64,000 nt of DNA, from assembly GCA_050260215.1 (NCBI GenBank), contig JBLNBU010000227.1, positions 1 to 64,000 of the forward strand, read 5' to 3'. Position 1 is the first letter of the stretch. Each line of letters opens with the position of its first letter. Both the position numbers and the translations under genes were made by a program. The notes under the pieces were generated by a model. The model was not told the origin of the DNA. It ran no database searches and was given only the letters and a program-made list of their open reading frames with translations. This document shows positions 1 to 8,097 of this stretch, piece after piece. This stretch comes from JBLNBU01 sp050260215. GTDB lineage: Bacteria > Pseudomonadota > Alphaproteobacteria > Rhodospirillales > Magnetospirillaceae.

Positions 1-880
1 CGCCCTGTTCGTGGTACTGGTGGATGGTGCGGGGGGGGGGGGCGCGTTGGGGGCGCCGCTCGGCCGCCATCAGCGCCGCGATCACCGAACTGTCGATGCC
101 CCCCGACAGGAAGCAGCCGACCTCGACGTCGGCGACCAGGCGGGCGGCCACCGCCTGGGCCAGCAGCGGCATCAGCTCCTCGACCGCCTCGTCGAGGCTG
201 GGCGTGCGCTCGCCGGTCACGCCGGGCGCCCACCAGCGGCCGTGGTCGATGCGGCCGTCCCGCCAGCGCATCCAGCAGCCGGGTTCCAGCTTGGCGATGC
301 CGGCGTGCATGGTCCGCGGCGCCGGCACGTACAGGCAGGCCAGGTACTGGGACAGTGCCTGGCGGTCCAGGCCGAGGTCGAGGCCGGGATGGGCGCGCAG
401 GGCGTCGATCTCCGAGGCGAACGCGATGCCGCCGTCGGCCAGCCCGGCCCAGACCAGCGGCTTGACCCCCAGGCGGTCGCGGACCAGCAGCAGCTCGCGC
501 CGCTCGCGGTCCCACAGGGCGATGGCGAACATGCCGACCAGCCGGGGCAGGCAGTCCAGGCCATCTCGCATCAGCAGGCGCAGCAGCACCTCGGTGTCGC
601 TGGACGAGGCGAAGGTCTCGCCCTTGGCCTCCAGTTCCGCCTTCAGTTCACGGTAGTTGTAGATCTCGCCGTTGAAGGCGACGACGAAGCGCCCGCACGG
701 GCTGGCCATGGGCTGGGCACCACCGGGGGAAAGGTCGATCACCGCCAACCGGGTATGCACCAGGCCGACGCCGTCGCCCGACCAGGTGCCGCGGCCGTCG
801 GGGCCGCGATGGGCCAGCCGCGCCGCCATGGCGTCGAGAAGGGCGGGATCGGCGGCGGTGGTTCCGGCGATGCCGCACAT
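1..880 (-). CDS. Asparagine synthase (glutamine-hydrolysing) family protein, C-terminus cut by window edge
   Basis: Starts MCGIAG, so Cys2 is the class II glutamine amidotransferase nucleophile. GEIYNY lies near residues 71-76, and the ATP-pyrophosphatase loop SGGIDSS is at 259-265. About 293 codons are visible. In glycan loci this family is thought to transfer glutamine-derived ammonia to a carboxylate, often a uronic acid, rather than to make asparagine. It follows the upstream oxidoreductase stop by 5 bases, so it is co-transcribed. Just after the P-loop the frame crosses a run of twelve G on the plus strand (31-42). The residues beyond it (RTIHQYHEQG) do not resemble the usual TFTIGF-type strand of the family, so the leftmost 40 bases may be misassembled or frameshifted. 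The family call is secure; the substrate is unknown. Confidence 0.88.
   Translation of the reverse strand, partial: MCGIAGTTAADPALLDAMAARLAHRGPDGRGTWSGDGVGLVHTRLAVIDLSPGGAQPMASPCGRFVVAFNGEIYNYRELKAELEAKGETFASSSDTEVLLRLLMRDGLDCLPRLVGMFAIALWDRERRELLLVRDRLGVKPLVWAGLADGGIAFASEIDALRAHPGLDLGLDRQALSQYLACLYVPAPRTMHAGIAKLEPGCWMRWRDGRIDHGRWWAPGVTGERTPSLDEAVEELMPLLAQAVAARLVADVEVGCFLSGGIDSSVIAALMAAERRPQRAPPPRTIHQYHEQG
31..42. repeat. Homopolymer of 12 G inside the asparagine synthase gene
   Basis: Twelve consecutive G on the plus strand read as a proline-rich stretch on the coding strand. A run this long could be a slippage-prone tract or an assembly artefact. The residues after it do not look like the family. 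Confidence 0.9.
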
Positions 881-885
881 GGAGG

Positions 886-1791
886 TCAGGCCCCGAAGCC
901 GGCGGCGGCCTGCCCAAGCACCGTCACCACCCGCATGCCGAGCTGCAGGCTGGCCAGGTCGTGGGAGCCCGAGCGCACCTTGGCGGCGAATTCGCGCACC
1001 GCCGTGGTCAGCGGCAGGTCGCCAGCCACGGGCACGGCGCGACCGTCCAGGGTCAGCTTGTCGGCGGCCAGGTCGTCGTACACCAGGGTGCCGTCGGGGC
1101 AGGCCACGGTGAACCGGCGGGTCTTGGCGGCCAGGGTGCCGCAGGTGACGGTGGCCTCGATGGAGCCGAAGCCCAGGGTCAGGCGGAAGGTCTCGCCATG
1201 GCCGCCGTCGGGCAGCGCCGGGCGGTCGACCAGGGCGGCGTCGATGCGGTCGGGCAGGGCGCCCAGCAGGTCCAGGCACAGGGCGACGTCGTGGGCGCCC
1301 CAGTCCCACAGGATGGGGGCCGACAGCCGGCCGATCAGGTTGCCGGCCCGGCCCTCGACGGCCCGCGGGCCGCCCAGGGTGGGGACCAGCTGCTTCAGGC
1401 GGCGGAAGGCCGGGCTGAACAGGTGGGTGTGCTCGACCATCACCAGGGCGCCGGCGTCCTGGGCGGCGGCGAACAGCCGGCCGGCCTCGTCGGAGTCCAG
1501 GCACAGCGGCTTTTCCACCAGCACCGGCAGGCCGGCAGCGACGGCGGCAAGCGCGATGTCCACATGGGTCTCGGGCGGCGAGGCGACGATGATCCCGTCC
1601 AGGTCGCCGGCCGCCACCAGGTCTTGCCAGTCGGCCGAGACGACGCAGCCGGCCGGGACCAGCGCGGCAGTCTCGGGGTTGCGGCTGGCGACGCGGGCCA
1701 GATGGATGTCGGGGGCCAACTGGCCCAGGGTGCGGATGTAGATGCGGCCCCAGCGACCGACGCCCACCAGGCCGAGGCGCAGGCCGGCCAT
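886..1791 (-). CDS. Gfo/Idh/MocA-family NAD(P)-dependent oxidoreductase
   Basis: 301 residues. The N-terminal Rossmann fold has GVGRWG at 10-15, and the family EKP motif with its catalytic lysine is at 93-95. Members oxidise or reduce a ring carbon of nucleotide sugars or inositols in the cytoplasm. The ATG at 1791 is preceded by GAGG at good spacing, and the gene starts 8 bases after the GT2 stop. It probably supplies or modifies a sugar used by this operon. It is shorter than the WlbA-like member at 9427-10458 and belongs to a different subgroup. The substrate cannot be read from the sequence. Confidence 0.88.
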   Translation of the reverse strand: MAGLRLGLVGVGRWGRIYIRTLGQLAPDIHLARVASRNPETAALVPAGCVVSADWQDLVAAGDLDGIIVASPPETHVDIALAAVAAGLPVLVEKPLCLDSDEAGRLFAAAQDAGALVMVEHTHLFSPAFRRLKQLVPTLGGPRAVEGRAGNLIGRLSAPILWDWGAHDVALCLDLLGALPDRIDAALVDRPALPDGGHGETFRLTLGFGSIEATVTCGTLAAKTRRFTVACPDGTLVYDDLAADKLTLDGRAVPVAGDLPLTTAVREFAAKVRSGSHDLASLQLGMRVVTVLGQAAAGFGA

Positions 1792-1799
1792 TCCCGGCC

Positions 1800-2501
1800 T
1801 CAGCCGAACAGGCGGGCCAGGCGGGCGCGGACGATCATGGCCAGCACGCCGACGATGTGCCAGGCCTTGATCTTCTTGCCTTCGCCGTACGAGCGGCCGT
1901 GGTAGCCGATGGGAACCTCGTAGAACACCCGGCCGTTGCCCACCGCCTTGGACAGGATCTCGGCATGCTGCTCCCAGCCGCTGGACTGCAGCGCCGCCCC
2001 GTCGACCAGGTCGCGCCGGTACATCAGGTAGCAGGAATAGATGTCGGTGAAGGTGGTGTTGTTCATCACGTTGAACAGCAGCGTGATGAAGCGGTTGCCC
2101 AACAGGTGCCAGAAATAGAACACCCGGGTGCAGTCGGGCGCCAGGAAGCGCGAGCCCATGACCACGTCGGCGCCGAAGTCCAGCACCGGGCGCATCATCT
2201 TGGCGTAGTCGGCGGGGTCGTATTCCAGGTCGGCGTCCTGGAACAGCACGTAGTCGCCGGTGGCCGCGGCCAGCGCGGTGCGCACCGCCGCGCCCTTGCC
2301 GCCGTTGGGCTGGCGGATCATGCGGTCGTAAAGCTGCGGGTTGGCTTCCAGCAGCCGGGGCGTGTCGTCCTTCGAGCCGTCGTCGACCACCACGATCTCG
2401 ATGTCGACGCCGTCGATCTTCTGGGCGCGCACGCGCGTCAGGATCTCGACGATCGTCTTCTGCTCGTTGTAGACGGGGACGACGACGCTCAGGCGGACCA
2501 C
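1800..2501 (-). CDS. Family 2 glycosyltransferase, dolichyl-phosphate-mannose-synthase-like
   Basis: 233 residues with a GT-A fold. The nucleotide-binding VVDDGS-type motif is around residues 38-43 and the metal-binding DAD at 89-91 (QDADLEY). It starts with GTG (VVRLSVVVPVYNE), directly downstream of the epimerase stop. There are no strong C-terminal membrane helices, so it resembles soluble polyprenyl-phosphate glycosyltransferases that load a sugar onto a lipid carrier for a GT-C enzyme. The GT-C-like protein at 6101-7984 in the same operon is a possible partner; that pairing is inference. Confidence 0.88.
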   Translation of the reverse strand: MVRLSVVVPVYNEQKTIVEILTRVRAQKIDGVDIEIVVVDDGSKDDTPRLLEANPQLYDRMIRQPNGGKGAAVRTALAAATGDYVLFQDADLEYDPADYAKMMRPVLDFGADVVMGSRFLAPDCTRVFYFWHLLGNRFITLLFNVMNNTTFTDIYSCYLMYRRDLVDGAALQSSGWEQHAEILSKAVGNGRVFYEVPIGYHGRSYGEGKKIKAWHIVGVLAMIVRARLARLFG

Positions 2502-2502
2502 G

Positions 2503-3564
2503 TCACATAACCCCGGTATAGACCCGGTCGGCCCAGCCCAGGAAGCGCTTCAGGCCCTCTTCGAGCTCGATGCGGGGCTCGAAGCCCAGCTGCAGGCGCG
2601 CCTTCTTGATGTCGGGGCAGCGGCGGTTGGGCTCGTCGGCGGGATAGCTGTCGGGGTATTCGATGACGTTGTGCTCGACCTTTTTCTTCAGCACCTTCTC
2701 GATGCGGTGGACCAGGTCGACCATGGAGATCTCGGGCTTGGGATTGCCGATGTTGTAAGGCTCGCCGGGCACGCCCTTCAGCACCACCAGCAGGAAGCCG
2801 ATCATGGCGTCGGTGATGTAGCAGAAGGTCCGCGTCTGGTTGCCCGAGCCGTAGACGTTGAGCGGCATGCCCGCCTTCAGCCGGTTGGCGAAGTTGGGCA
2901 GCACGCGGTAGTCGGTCTCCTGCATGCCCGGCCCATAGACGTTGAACGGGCGGATGGTGTTGGTGTGGGTGCCGAACTTCTCGTGGAAGATGTGGCACAG
3001 GGTCTCGCCGACGCGCTTGCTCTCGTCATAGCAGGCGCGCGGGCCCTGGCACGAGACGTTGCCGCGATAGCTTTCCTGGGTCGGCACGTGCTTGGGATCG
3101 GGGTCGCCGTAGATTTCGGACGACGAGAAGAAGGTGAAGCGGGCGTTGTGGGCCTCGGCCACCTCCAGCATGTTGCGGGTGCCGCGCGCCGCCACCTCGA
3201 GGGTCTCGAGCGGATAGGCGCGGTAGTAGAACGGGCTGGCGATGCCGGCGGCGTGGATGACGTAGTGGACGTCGTCTTCCCACTGCAGCGGCTGGATCAC
3301 GTCGTGCTGGATGAAGGTAACGTTGGGCAGCTCGGGGATCTCGGCCCCTTCCTTGCCGGCGGTAATCAGGTTGTCCATGGCCACCAGGCGGCACGGCTTG
3401 GCCAGCACGTGCTCGTTCAGGTGGGCGAAGATGTCCATGAAGTAGCGACCCAGGAAGCCGCGGCCGCCGGTCAGCAGCACGGTCTTGCCGGAGAAGCCAT
3501 GGGCGGCCTCGCCCAGACCGGCCACGATCTCGGCGATGTCGGACTTGAGGAGGAATTCGGCCAT
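2503..3564 (-). CDS. NAD-dependent sugar epimerase/dehydratase (SDR), UDP-glucuronate-decarboxylase-like
   Basis: 353 residues, extended short-chain dehydrogenase. NAD-binding GGRGFLG is at 33-39, the serine triad region SSSE at 147-150, and catalytic Tyr179 and Lys183 are in YDESK. The segments RACYDESKR and NRRCPDI, and the C-terminal layout, resemble UDP-xylose synthases, so a UDP-GlcA decarboxylase or close relative is likely. Other 4,6-dehydratases are possible. About 25 extra N-terminal residues precede the Rossmann strand. The ATG at 3564 lies 4 bases after the upstream methyltransferase stop, with GAGGT upstream. Confidence 0.85.
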   Translation of the reverse strand: MAEFLLKSDIAEIVAGLGEAAHGFSGKTVLLTGGRGFLGRYFMDIFAHLNEHVLAKPCRLVAMDNLITAGKEGAEIPELPNVTFIQHDVIQPLQWEDDVHYVIHAAGIASPFYYRAYPLETLEVAARGTRNMLEVAEAHNARFTFFSSSEIYGDPDPKHVPTQESYRGNVSCQGPRACYDESKRVGETLCHIFHEKFGTHTNTIRPFNVYGPGMQETDYRVLPNFANRLKAGMPLNVYGSGNQTRTFCYITDAMIGFLLVVLKGVPGEPYNIGNPKPEISMVDLVHRIEKVLKKKVEHNVIEYPDSYPADEPNRRCPDIKKARLQLGFEPRIELEEGLKRFLGWADRVYTGVM

Positions 3565-3568
3565 GGCG

Positions 3569-4813
3569 CTAGACTACCTCGACGCGGGGAAGGGGAACGA
3601 TGAAACGACCGCCGGCCTGATGGAAGGCGGCGTTCTTGGCGATGATCGACGGCGCGAAGTTCCACGCCAGGATCACCAGGTGGTCGGGCTTCCTTTCGGC
3701 GATGGCCGAGGAAGGCAGGACGGGGATGTGCATGCCCGGGGTGAACAGCCCCTGCTTGAGCGGGCTGTCGTCGACGATGAAGTCGACCAGCTCCGGGCCG
3801 ATGCCGAAATGGTACATCAAGGTGGTGGCCTTGGCCGGGGCGCCGAAGCCGGCGATGCGCTTGCCCTCGGCCTTCAGCCGGGTCAGCAGGCCCTTCAGCT
3901 CGGTCCCCACCTGGTTGATGTCGGTGGCGAAGCGGCGCAGCCTCTCGGGCCGGTCCAGGCCCAGGCGCTCCTCCTCGGCGACGGCGTCGGCGACCGACTG
4001 GCCGACGTTGCGGGGGCCGCCCATGGGCTGGGCGACGGCGCGCAGGGAGCCGCCGTGCGAGTCGACCCGGATGGCCTCGATCAGCTCGAGCCCGTGGGAC
4101 TTGAGGAAGCCGATCAGCGGCTTGACCGAGTGGTAGTCCAGGTGCTCGTGGTAGATGGTGTCGAACAGGGTCTTCTCGACCACGTCGACCAGGTAGGACA
4201 CCTCGAAGACGAACACGCCGTCGTCGGCCAGCAGGGTGCGCACGCCGCGGGCGACGTCGGCCAGGTCGTCGATGTGGGCGAAGACGTTGTTGGCGGTGAC
4301 TGCGGCGGCCTTGCCGTGGCTGGCGACGATCTGGGCGGCGGTGGCCGAGCCGAAGAAGCCGCACAGGGTTTCGATGCCGGCTTCCGTCGCGCGCCGGGCG
4401 ATGTCGCGGGCCGGGTCGATGCCCAGCACGCGGGCGCCGCGATCCTTGAACTTGGACAGCAAGGTGCCGTCGTTGGAGCCGATGTCGACCACCAGCCCAC
4501 CGGCGGCGACGCCCAGCGGGCCCATGACCTGGGCGGCGTAGTCGTCGAAATGCTTCACGAACACCGGCGAGGTGCCCGAGACGTAGACGTAGTCCTCGAA
4601 CAGAAGGCGCGGGTCGACCACGTCGAGCAGCTGCACATGGGCGCAGTCGTCGCAGAAGAATATGTCGAGCGGGAAGCGTTCCTGCGGCTGGCCCAGCTTG
4701 GCCGCCGGGACGAAGGCATTGGCCGGCGGGGTGGGCGCCAGCGACAGCACCGGCTCAAGCCGGGTGCTGCCGCACAGGCGGCAGGTGGAGCGGCGGCGGC
4801 AGGCGGCGCTCAT
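3569..4813 (-). CDS. SAM-dependent sugar C-methyltransferase with N-terminal zinc-binding domain
   Basis: 414 residues. An N-terminal zinc-binding module has Cys11/Cys14 and Cys54/Cys57. A class I methyltransferase core has VVDIGSNDGTLL at 108-119. The YHEHLDYHS segment at 221-229 matches the Tyr/His active site of TylC3/NovU-type 3-C-methyltransferases, which act on NDP-4-keto-deoxysugars. A C-terminal Rossmann-like domain completes the family architecture. This implies a branched-chain deoxysugar in the product. It sits between a cupin gene and an SDR gene, both plausible partners in keto-sugar processing. Confidence 0.87.
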   Translation of the reverse strand: MSAACRRRSTCRLCGSTRLEPVLSLAPTPPANAFVPAAKLGQPQERFPLDIFFCDDCAHVQLLDVVDPRLLFEDYVYVSGTSPVFVKHFDDYAAQVMGPLGVAAGGLVVDIGSNDGTLLSKFKDRGARVLGIDPARDIARRATEAGIETLCGFFGSATAAQIVASHGKAAAVTANNVFAHIDDLADVARGVRTLLADDGVFVFEVSYLVDVVEKTLFDTIYHEHLDYHSVKPLIGFLKSHGLELIEAIRVDSHGGSLRAVAQPMGGPRNVGQSVADAVAEEERLGLDRPERLRRFATDINQVGTELKGLLTRLKAEGKRIAGFGAPAKATTLMYHFGIGPELVDFIVDDSPLKQGLFTPGMHIPVLPSSAIAERKPDHLVILAWNFAPSIIAKNAAFHQAGGRFIVPLPRVEVV

Positions 4814-4815
4814 CC

Positions 4816-5295
4816 CTACTCCGGCTTCCAGGAGGTCAATCCCTCGGTGGCCAGCAGGTCGATGCGCACCACGTCCGCCTCATAGGCGGCCTGGTCGCGG
4901 GAATTGCGCGAGAGCGTGAGGAAGGTGCAGTCCTCGGGGAACACCATGCCGTGGTCGACCATGGGCGGGGTGAACACCATCTCGCCGGCCTTGACCAGCA
5001 TCCGGGTGGGCGCCTCGGTCGAGCCGGTGGGGCGGTGCCAGTACTCGATGGTGCCCTTGATGACGTAGCAGTAGTGCCAATCGGTCTTGTGGTAGTGGTT
5101 GGCCCGCAAGGACCCGGCCTTGGACTCGATCAGCACGGCACTCTTCATCAGGCGGTCGACCAGCGGCTGGATCGAGCCGCGGGCGTCCACATAGGCCTTG
5201 TCCAGCTTCACCACCCGGTCGAAAGGCGGCCAGCTGGCCTTCTCCTCTTCGGTGACCGGCTCGATGTCGTGGTAGTGGTCGTGCTTGTCGCACAT
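4816..5295 (-). CDS. Cupin-domain protein, possible sugar isomerase or epimerase
   Basis: About 159 residues from MCDKHDHYHD. I chose ATG 5295 because AGGA lies about 9 bases upstream; longer in-frame starts up to 5352 exist. The small beta-barrel carries the metal-binding-like HYHKTDWHY segment and a later PPMVDHGM. Single-domain cupins beside keto-sugar methyltransferases often act as NDP-keto-sugar epimerases or isomerases, and the Arg-rich C-terminus (LSRNSRDQAAYE) recalls WxcM/FdtA-like enzymes. The exact reaction is not determined. It is separated from the upstream gene by 74 bases. Confidence 0.78.
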   Translation of the reverse strand: MCDKHDHYHDIEPVTEEEKASWPPFDRVVKLDKAYVDARGSIQPLVDRLMKSAVLIESKAGSLRANHYHKTDWHYCYVIKGTIEYWHRPTGSTEAPTRMLVKAGEMVFTPPMVDHGMVFPEDCTFLTLSRNSRDQAAYEADVVRIDLLATEGLTSWKPE

Positions 5296-5369
5296 GCTGG
5301 GCATTCCTATGACGTTCATCAGGGTTCTAACCATCCCGCCTAGCCATTGCAAGCGCCAACGGGCTGTCG

Positions 5370-6092
5370 TCAGGGGCGACGGGCCAGGACGACCACGTTC
5401 TTGCCGAACGGCGTCGGCAGCACCGATTCGATCATTTCGGTAACCGGGTGGACGAAGCGGTCGTAGAAGCGGATCATCCGCGGCTTGAACTCGGTCTGGC
5501 CCATCCAGGTGTTGAACACCAGCCAGGGCACCACCCCGATCATGTCGACGTAGCGGGCGTCGACCACCTCGAAGCCGGCACGACGGACCTGGGCCGCCAG
5601 TTCGTCGCGATGGTAGCGGCGGAAATGGCCGTGCTGGCGGTCCAGCTCGCTCATCAGGGCGCGCAGCGCCGGCACGAACAGCAGCAGGTGGCCGCCCGGC
5701 GCGGTGGCGCGGAACAGCCCTGCCAGCGCGTGGTCGTCGTCGCGGACGTGCTCCAGCACGTTGACCAGCACCTGGGCGTCGACCGAGGCGGGCGGCAACC
5801 CGTCGACGTACTGTTCCAAGAGGGCGTGTTGGACCGTGATGCGCGGCTCGTCGGCGAAGCGGGCGCGCAAAAGCTCGGCCAGGTTGGCGGCGGGCTCGAC
5901 CAGGTCCAGGCGGTCGGCGAAGGGCAGCAGCCGCTCCGAGATCGAACCGGCGCCGGCACCGTATTCGATGACGTGGCCGCCGAGGTGCGGGCGGAAGAAG
6001 CGCACGATCCAGTCGTAGTAGCGCCGCATCTGCCCCAGGACTTCCAGGTCCGAGCCCTCGTAGGCGTGGCCGGCGGTGTGGTTGTCTGTCAT
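5370..6092 (-). CDS. Class I SAM-dependent methyltransferase
   Basis: 240 residues from MTDNHTAGH. The ATG at 6092 is preceded by AAGGA and gives a start just clear of the upstream gene; the longer reading from 6119 would overlap that gene. SAM motif I is VIEYGAGAGSIS at 41-52, followed by acidic motif II (LVEPAA) and a motif near LVNVLEHV. It resembles small-molecule or lipid-linked-sugar methyltransferases of the UbiE/Methyltransf_11 type. A hydrophobic segment near MIGVVPWLVFNTW suggests membrane-proximal action. The substrate is unknown. Confidence 0.85.
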   Translation of the reverse strand: MTDNHTAGHAYEGSDLEVLGQMRRYYDWIVRFFRPHLGGHVIEYGAGAGSISERLLPFADRLDLVEPAANLAELLRARFADEPRITVQHALLEQYVDGLPPASVDAQVLVNVLEHVRDDDHALAGLFRATAPGGHLLLFVPALRALMSELDRQHGHFRRYHRDELAAQVRRAGFEVVDARYVDMIGVVPWLVFNTWMGQTEFKPRMIRFYDRFVHPVTEMIESVLPTPFGKNVVVLARRP

Positions 6093-6100
6093 GGGGTCCT

Positions 6101-7984
6101 TCACGGCTTCAGGTCGCATCGGGGGGACTGGGCAGTCAGGCGCGCCACGACCCAGCGCTGGGTGTCGGCCCCCATGGTCTGGATGGTGCGCGACCGCGGC
6201 ACCCGGCTTTCCAGCTGGGCCTCGGCCGCCGCGCAGCCATGGGCGACCAGCGCCAGGGTCAGCCGCTCGGCCATGTCGTCGGTCGAACCGGTGTCGGGCA
6301 CCGCCGCGTGGGTGATGCCCAGGGCCTGCAGCTGGGCGAAAAAGCGCGGCTCGGTGGCGCCGAGGTCGAGGTCAACCTGCGACTGCAGCCAGTTGTGGGC
6401 GTAGAAATAGGGGACGTCCAGGTAATAATTGATCGTCCGCGTGGTGTTGAACAGCCGCTCGCCCGGGCCGAGATGGGCATTGGCCCACTCCGCCACCTGG
6501 TAGTCGGCGACGTTGCGGCGCAGCCAAGCCTCGCGCGATTCACCGGACGCCAGGTGGCGCAGCGGCTGCCAGGCGAACAGGCCCGCCGCGGCCATCTGCA
6601 GTGCCAGGGTCGCCGCCACCGCCACCCTGGCCGGACGACGCCAGCCGTCGGCGGCGACCGCTGCCAGCAGCGGCGCCAGGACCAGCGGATACAGCGGCAG
6701 CAGGTGGCGCAGCCGTTGCGACGACGGGATGAAGAACCAAAGGCTGTAGGCCACCAAGGCCACCATGGCGGCTGCCGCCAGCGGACTGCCCGCCAGGCGC
6801 GCCCTGGCCCGCCAGGCGCCGGCAAGGGCGAACGGCGCCAGCAGCAGGCCGAGCGGGCCCAGCCCGGTGCGGGTCGACTGGAACTCGGCCGGCCCGCCCA
6901 GCGTCGCCACCACCGGATAGGACAGCCACCAGCGCAAGCTGGCCGGCACCGCCAACTCCGCGGCCATGCCGGACAAAAAGCGCGCGTGGGTGACGTCGTC
7001 CCACAGGCCCGGCTTGTAGGGGACCTTGCCCCACAGCATGGGATAGAGCGGATCGCCGGTGTTGGCCCAGTTCCACAGGTACCACGGACACCCGGCCAGC
7101 GCGGCGACCGCCCCGAACGCCAGGGCGCGCCGCAGCCAGCCGCGCCGCGACAAGACGACCAGGCCGATGGACGCGGTGAAGATCAGCCCGGTGTATTTGG
7201 ACGCGATGCAGAAGCCGGCGGCCAGGCCGGCGGCGGCGGCCCAGCCGAGGCGGCGGCTCTCGCCCAGCGCGCGCACGGCCAGCCACACCGCCGCGGCCAT
7301 GAACATCGCCATGCGCACTTCGATCTGGCCGCTATAGGCGCCGTAAAGCCACGCCGGCGTCGTCGCCAGCAGCAGGCACAGCAGCAGGGCGCCCTGGCGA
7401 CCCAGCGCCGGGCGGGCGGCCACTCCGATGGCGGCGACCGCTCCCCAGGCCGACAGCCACGTCCACAGGGTCATGGCACGCTCGCCGCCCAGGCCGAGGG
7501 CGGCCAGATAGGTCATCTGGTTGAGCAGCGGCACCGCACCGTCCAGGCCGCGGGCCTGGAACACCGGATGGCCGGCGGCCAGGAACAGCTTGGGCAGGGC
7601 GAAGTGATAGGCAAGCGAATCGGCGTCCGCCGGCGGCACCAGCACCACCGCCAGCCCCAGAGCCGCCGCCACCGCCAGTCCGGCGGCAAGCACGCGCTCG
7701 CCCGGCGACAGGGGCGGTGCGGCCGGTCCCGGACCGGCGTCGCGCAGGAAGACCATGCCCGCCGAGAAGGCGGCCAGCAGCACCAGGATGGGCACGGCAT
7801 GGAAGCCACCGGCCAGGCCCAGGGGGAAAATGGCCCAGCCGACCAGGCCGTAGCCCAGCGCGAAGGCCGAGGCCCAGCGTTCGGCGCGGTCAAGGTCGGC
7901 GGACAGGCCTAGCACCCGCAGCGCCGCGGCCCCGCCGCCCAGGCAGGCGGCGGCCAGCAGCAGGGTGGCCAAGGCCGCGGTCAT
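6101..7984 (-). CDS. Polytopic GT-C-like glycosyltransferase or membrane protein
   Basis: 627 residues from MTAALATLLL, with about ten or more hydrophobic helices. After the second hydrophobic block the first large loop has PADADSLAYHFALPK (about 118-132). An acidic DxDSLxYHxxLP motif at this place is typical of one group of lipid-carrier-dependent GT-C enzymes, and the protein at 11685-13604 has the same motif. The start at 7984 overlaps the stop of the 38-residue ORF as ATGA. The annotated length is reduced because the longer frame upstream belongs to other genes. It is likely to transfer a sugar from a polyprenyl carrier on the periplasmic face; the role is inferred. Confidence 0.8.
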   Translation of the reverse strand: MTAALATLLLAAACLGGGAAALRVLGLSADLDRAERWASAFALGYGLVGWAIFPLGLAGGFHAVPILVLLAAFSAGMVFLRDAGPGPAAPPLSPGERVLAAGLAVAAALGLAVVLVPPADADSLAYHFALPKLFLAAGHPVFQARGLDGAVPLLNQMTYLAALGLGGERAMTLWTWLSAWGAVAAIGVAARPALGRQGALLLCLLLATTPAWLYGAYSGQIEVRMAMFMAAAVWLAVRALGESRRLGWAAAAGLAAGFCIASKYTGLIFTASIGLVVLSRRGWLRRALAFGAVAALAGCPWYLWNWANTGDPLYPMLWGKVPYKPGLWDDVTHARFLSGMAAELAVPASLRWWLSYPVVATLGGPAEFQSTRTGLGPLGLLLAPFALAGAWRARARLAGSPLAAAAMVALVAYSLWFFIPSSQRLRHLLPLYPLVLAPLLAAVAADGWRRPARVAVAATLALQMAAAGLFAWQPLRHLASGESREAWLRRNVADYQVAEWANAHLGPGERLFNTTRTINYYLDVPYFYAHNWLQSQVDLDLGATEPRFFAQLQALGITHAAVPDTGSTDDMAERLTLALVAHGCAAAEAQLESRVPRSRTIQTMGADTQRWVVARLTAQSPRCDLKP

Positions 7985-8097
7985 CCCACCACCGCAAGGA
8001 TCGGGGCCAGCAGCGGCCGAAATTGCGCCAGATAGAGGACCAGGATCACCGCCACCCAGCCCCATCCAAGCAACTCGGACAGGCGCGGGGATTTCAT
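7981..8097 (-). CDS. Small 38-residue single-helix membrane protein
   Basis: The ORF begins MKSPRLSELLGWG and ends APILAVVG. One predicted membrane helix is around residues 14-30 (WVAVILVLYL). Its ATG at 8097 overlaps the upstream GT2 stop as ATGA, and its own TGA overlaps the ATG of the GT-C-like gene as ATGA. This double tetranucleotide coupling is strong evidence that it is translated, despite its size. A positively charged N-terminus precedes the helix. The position between a GT2 and a GT-C-like enzyme suggests an accessory subunit bringing them together at the membrane. No family is recognised. Confidence 0.65.
   Translation of the reverse strand: MKSPRLSELLGWGWVAVILVLYLAQFRPLLAPILAVVG

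Noticed and set aside
11..1741. Long plus-strand open frames opposite the genes, such as the 576-codon frame at 11-1741
   Set aside because: They are GC-rich shadows of real minus-strand genes, with low-complexity Gly, Ala, Arg and Gln composition and no family motifs.
2503..3564. Possible GDP-mannose 4,6-dehydratase to complement fcl and manC
   Set aside because: The SDR here matches UDP-glucuronate-decarboxylase-like features better than Gmd and lies in a distant operon.
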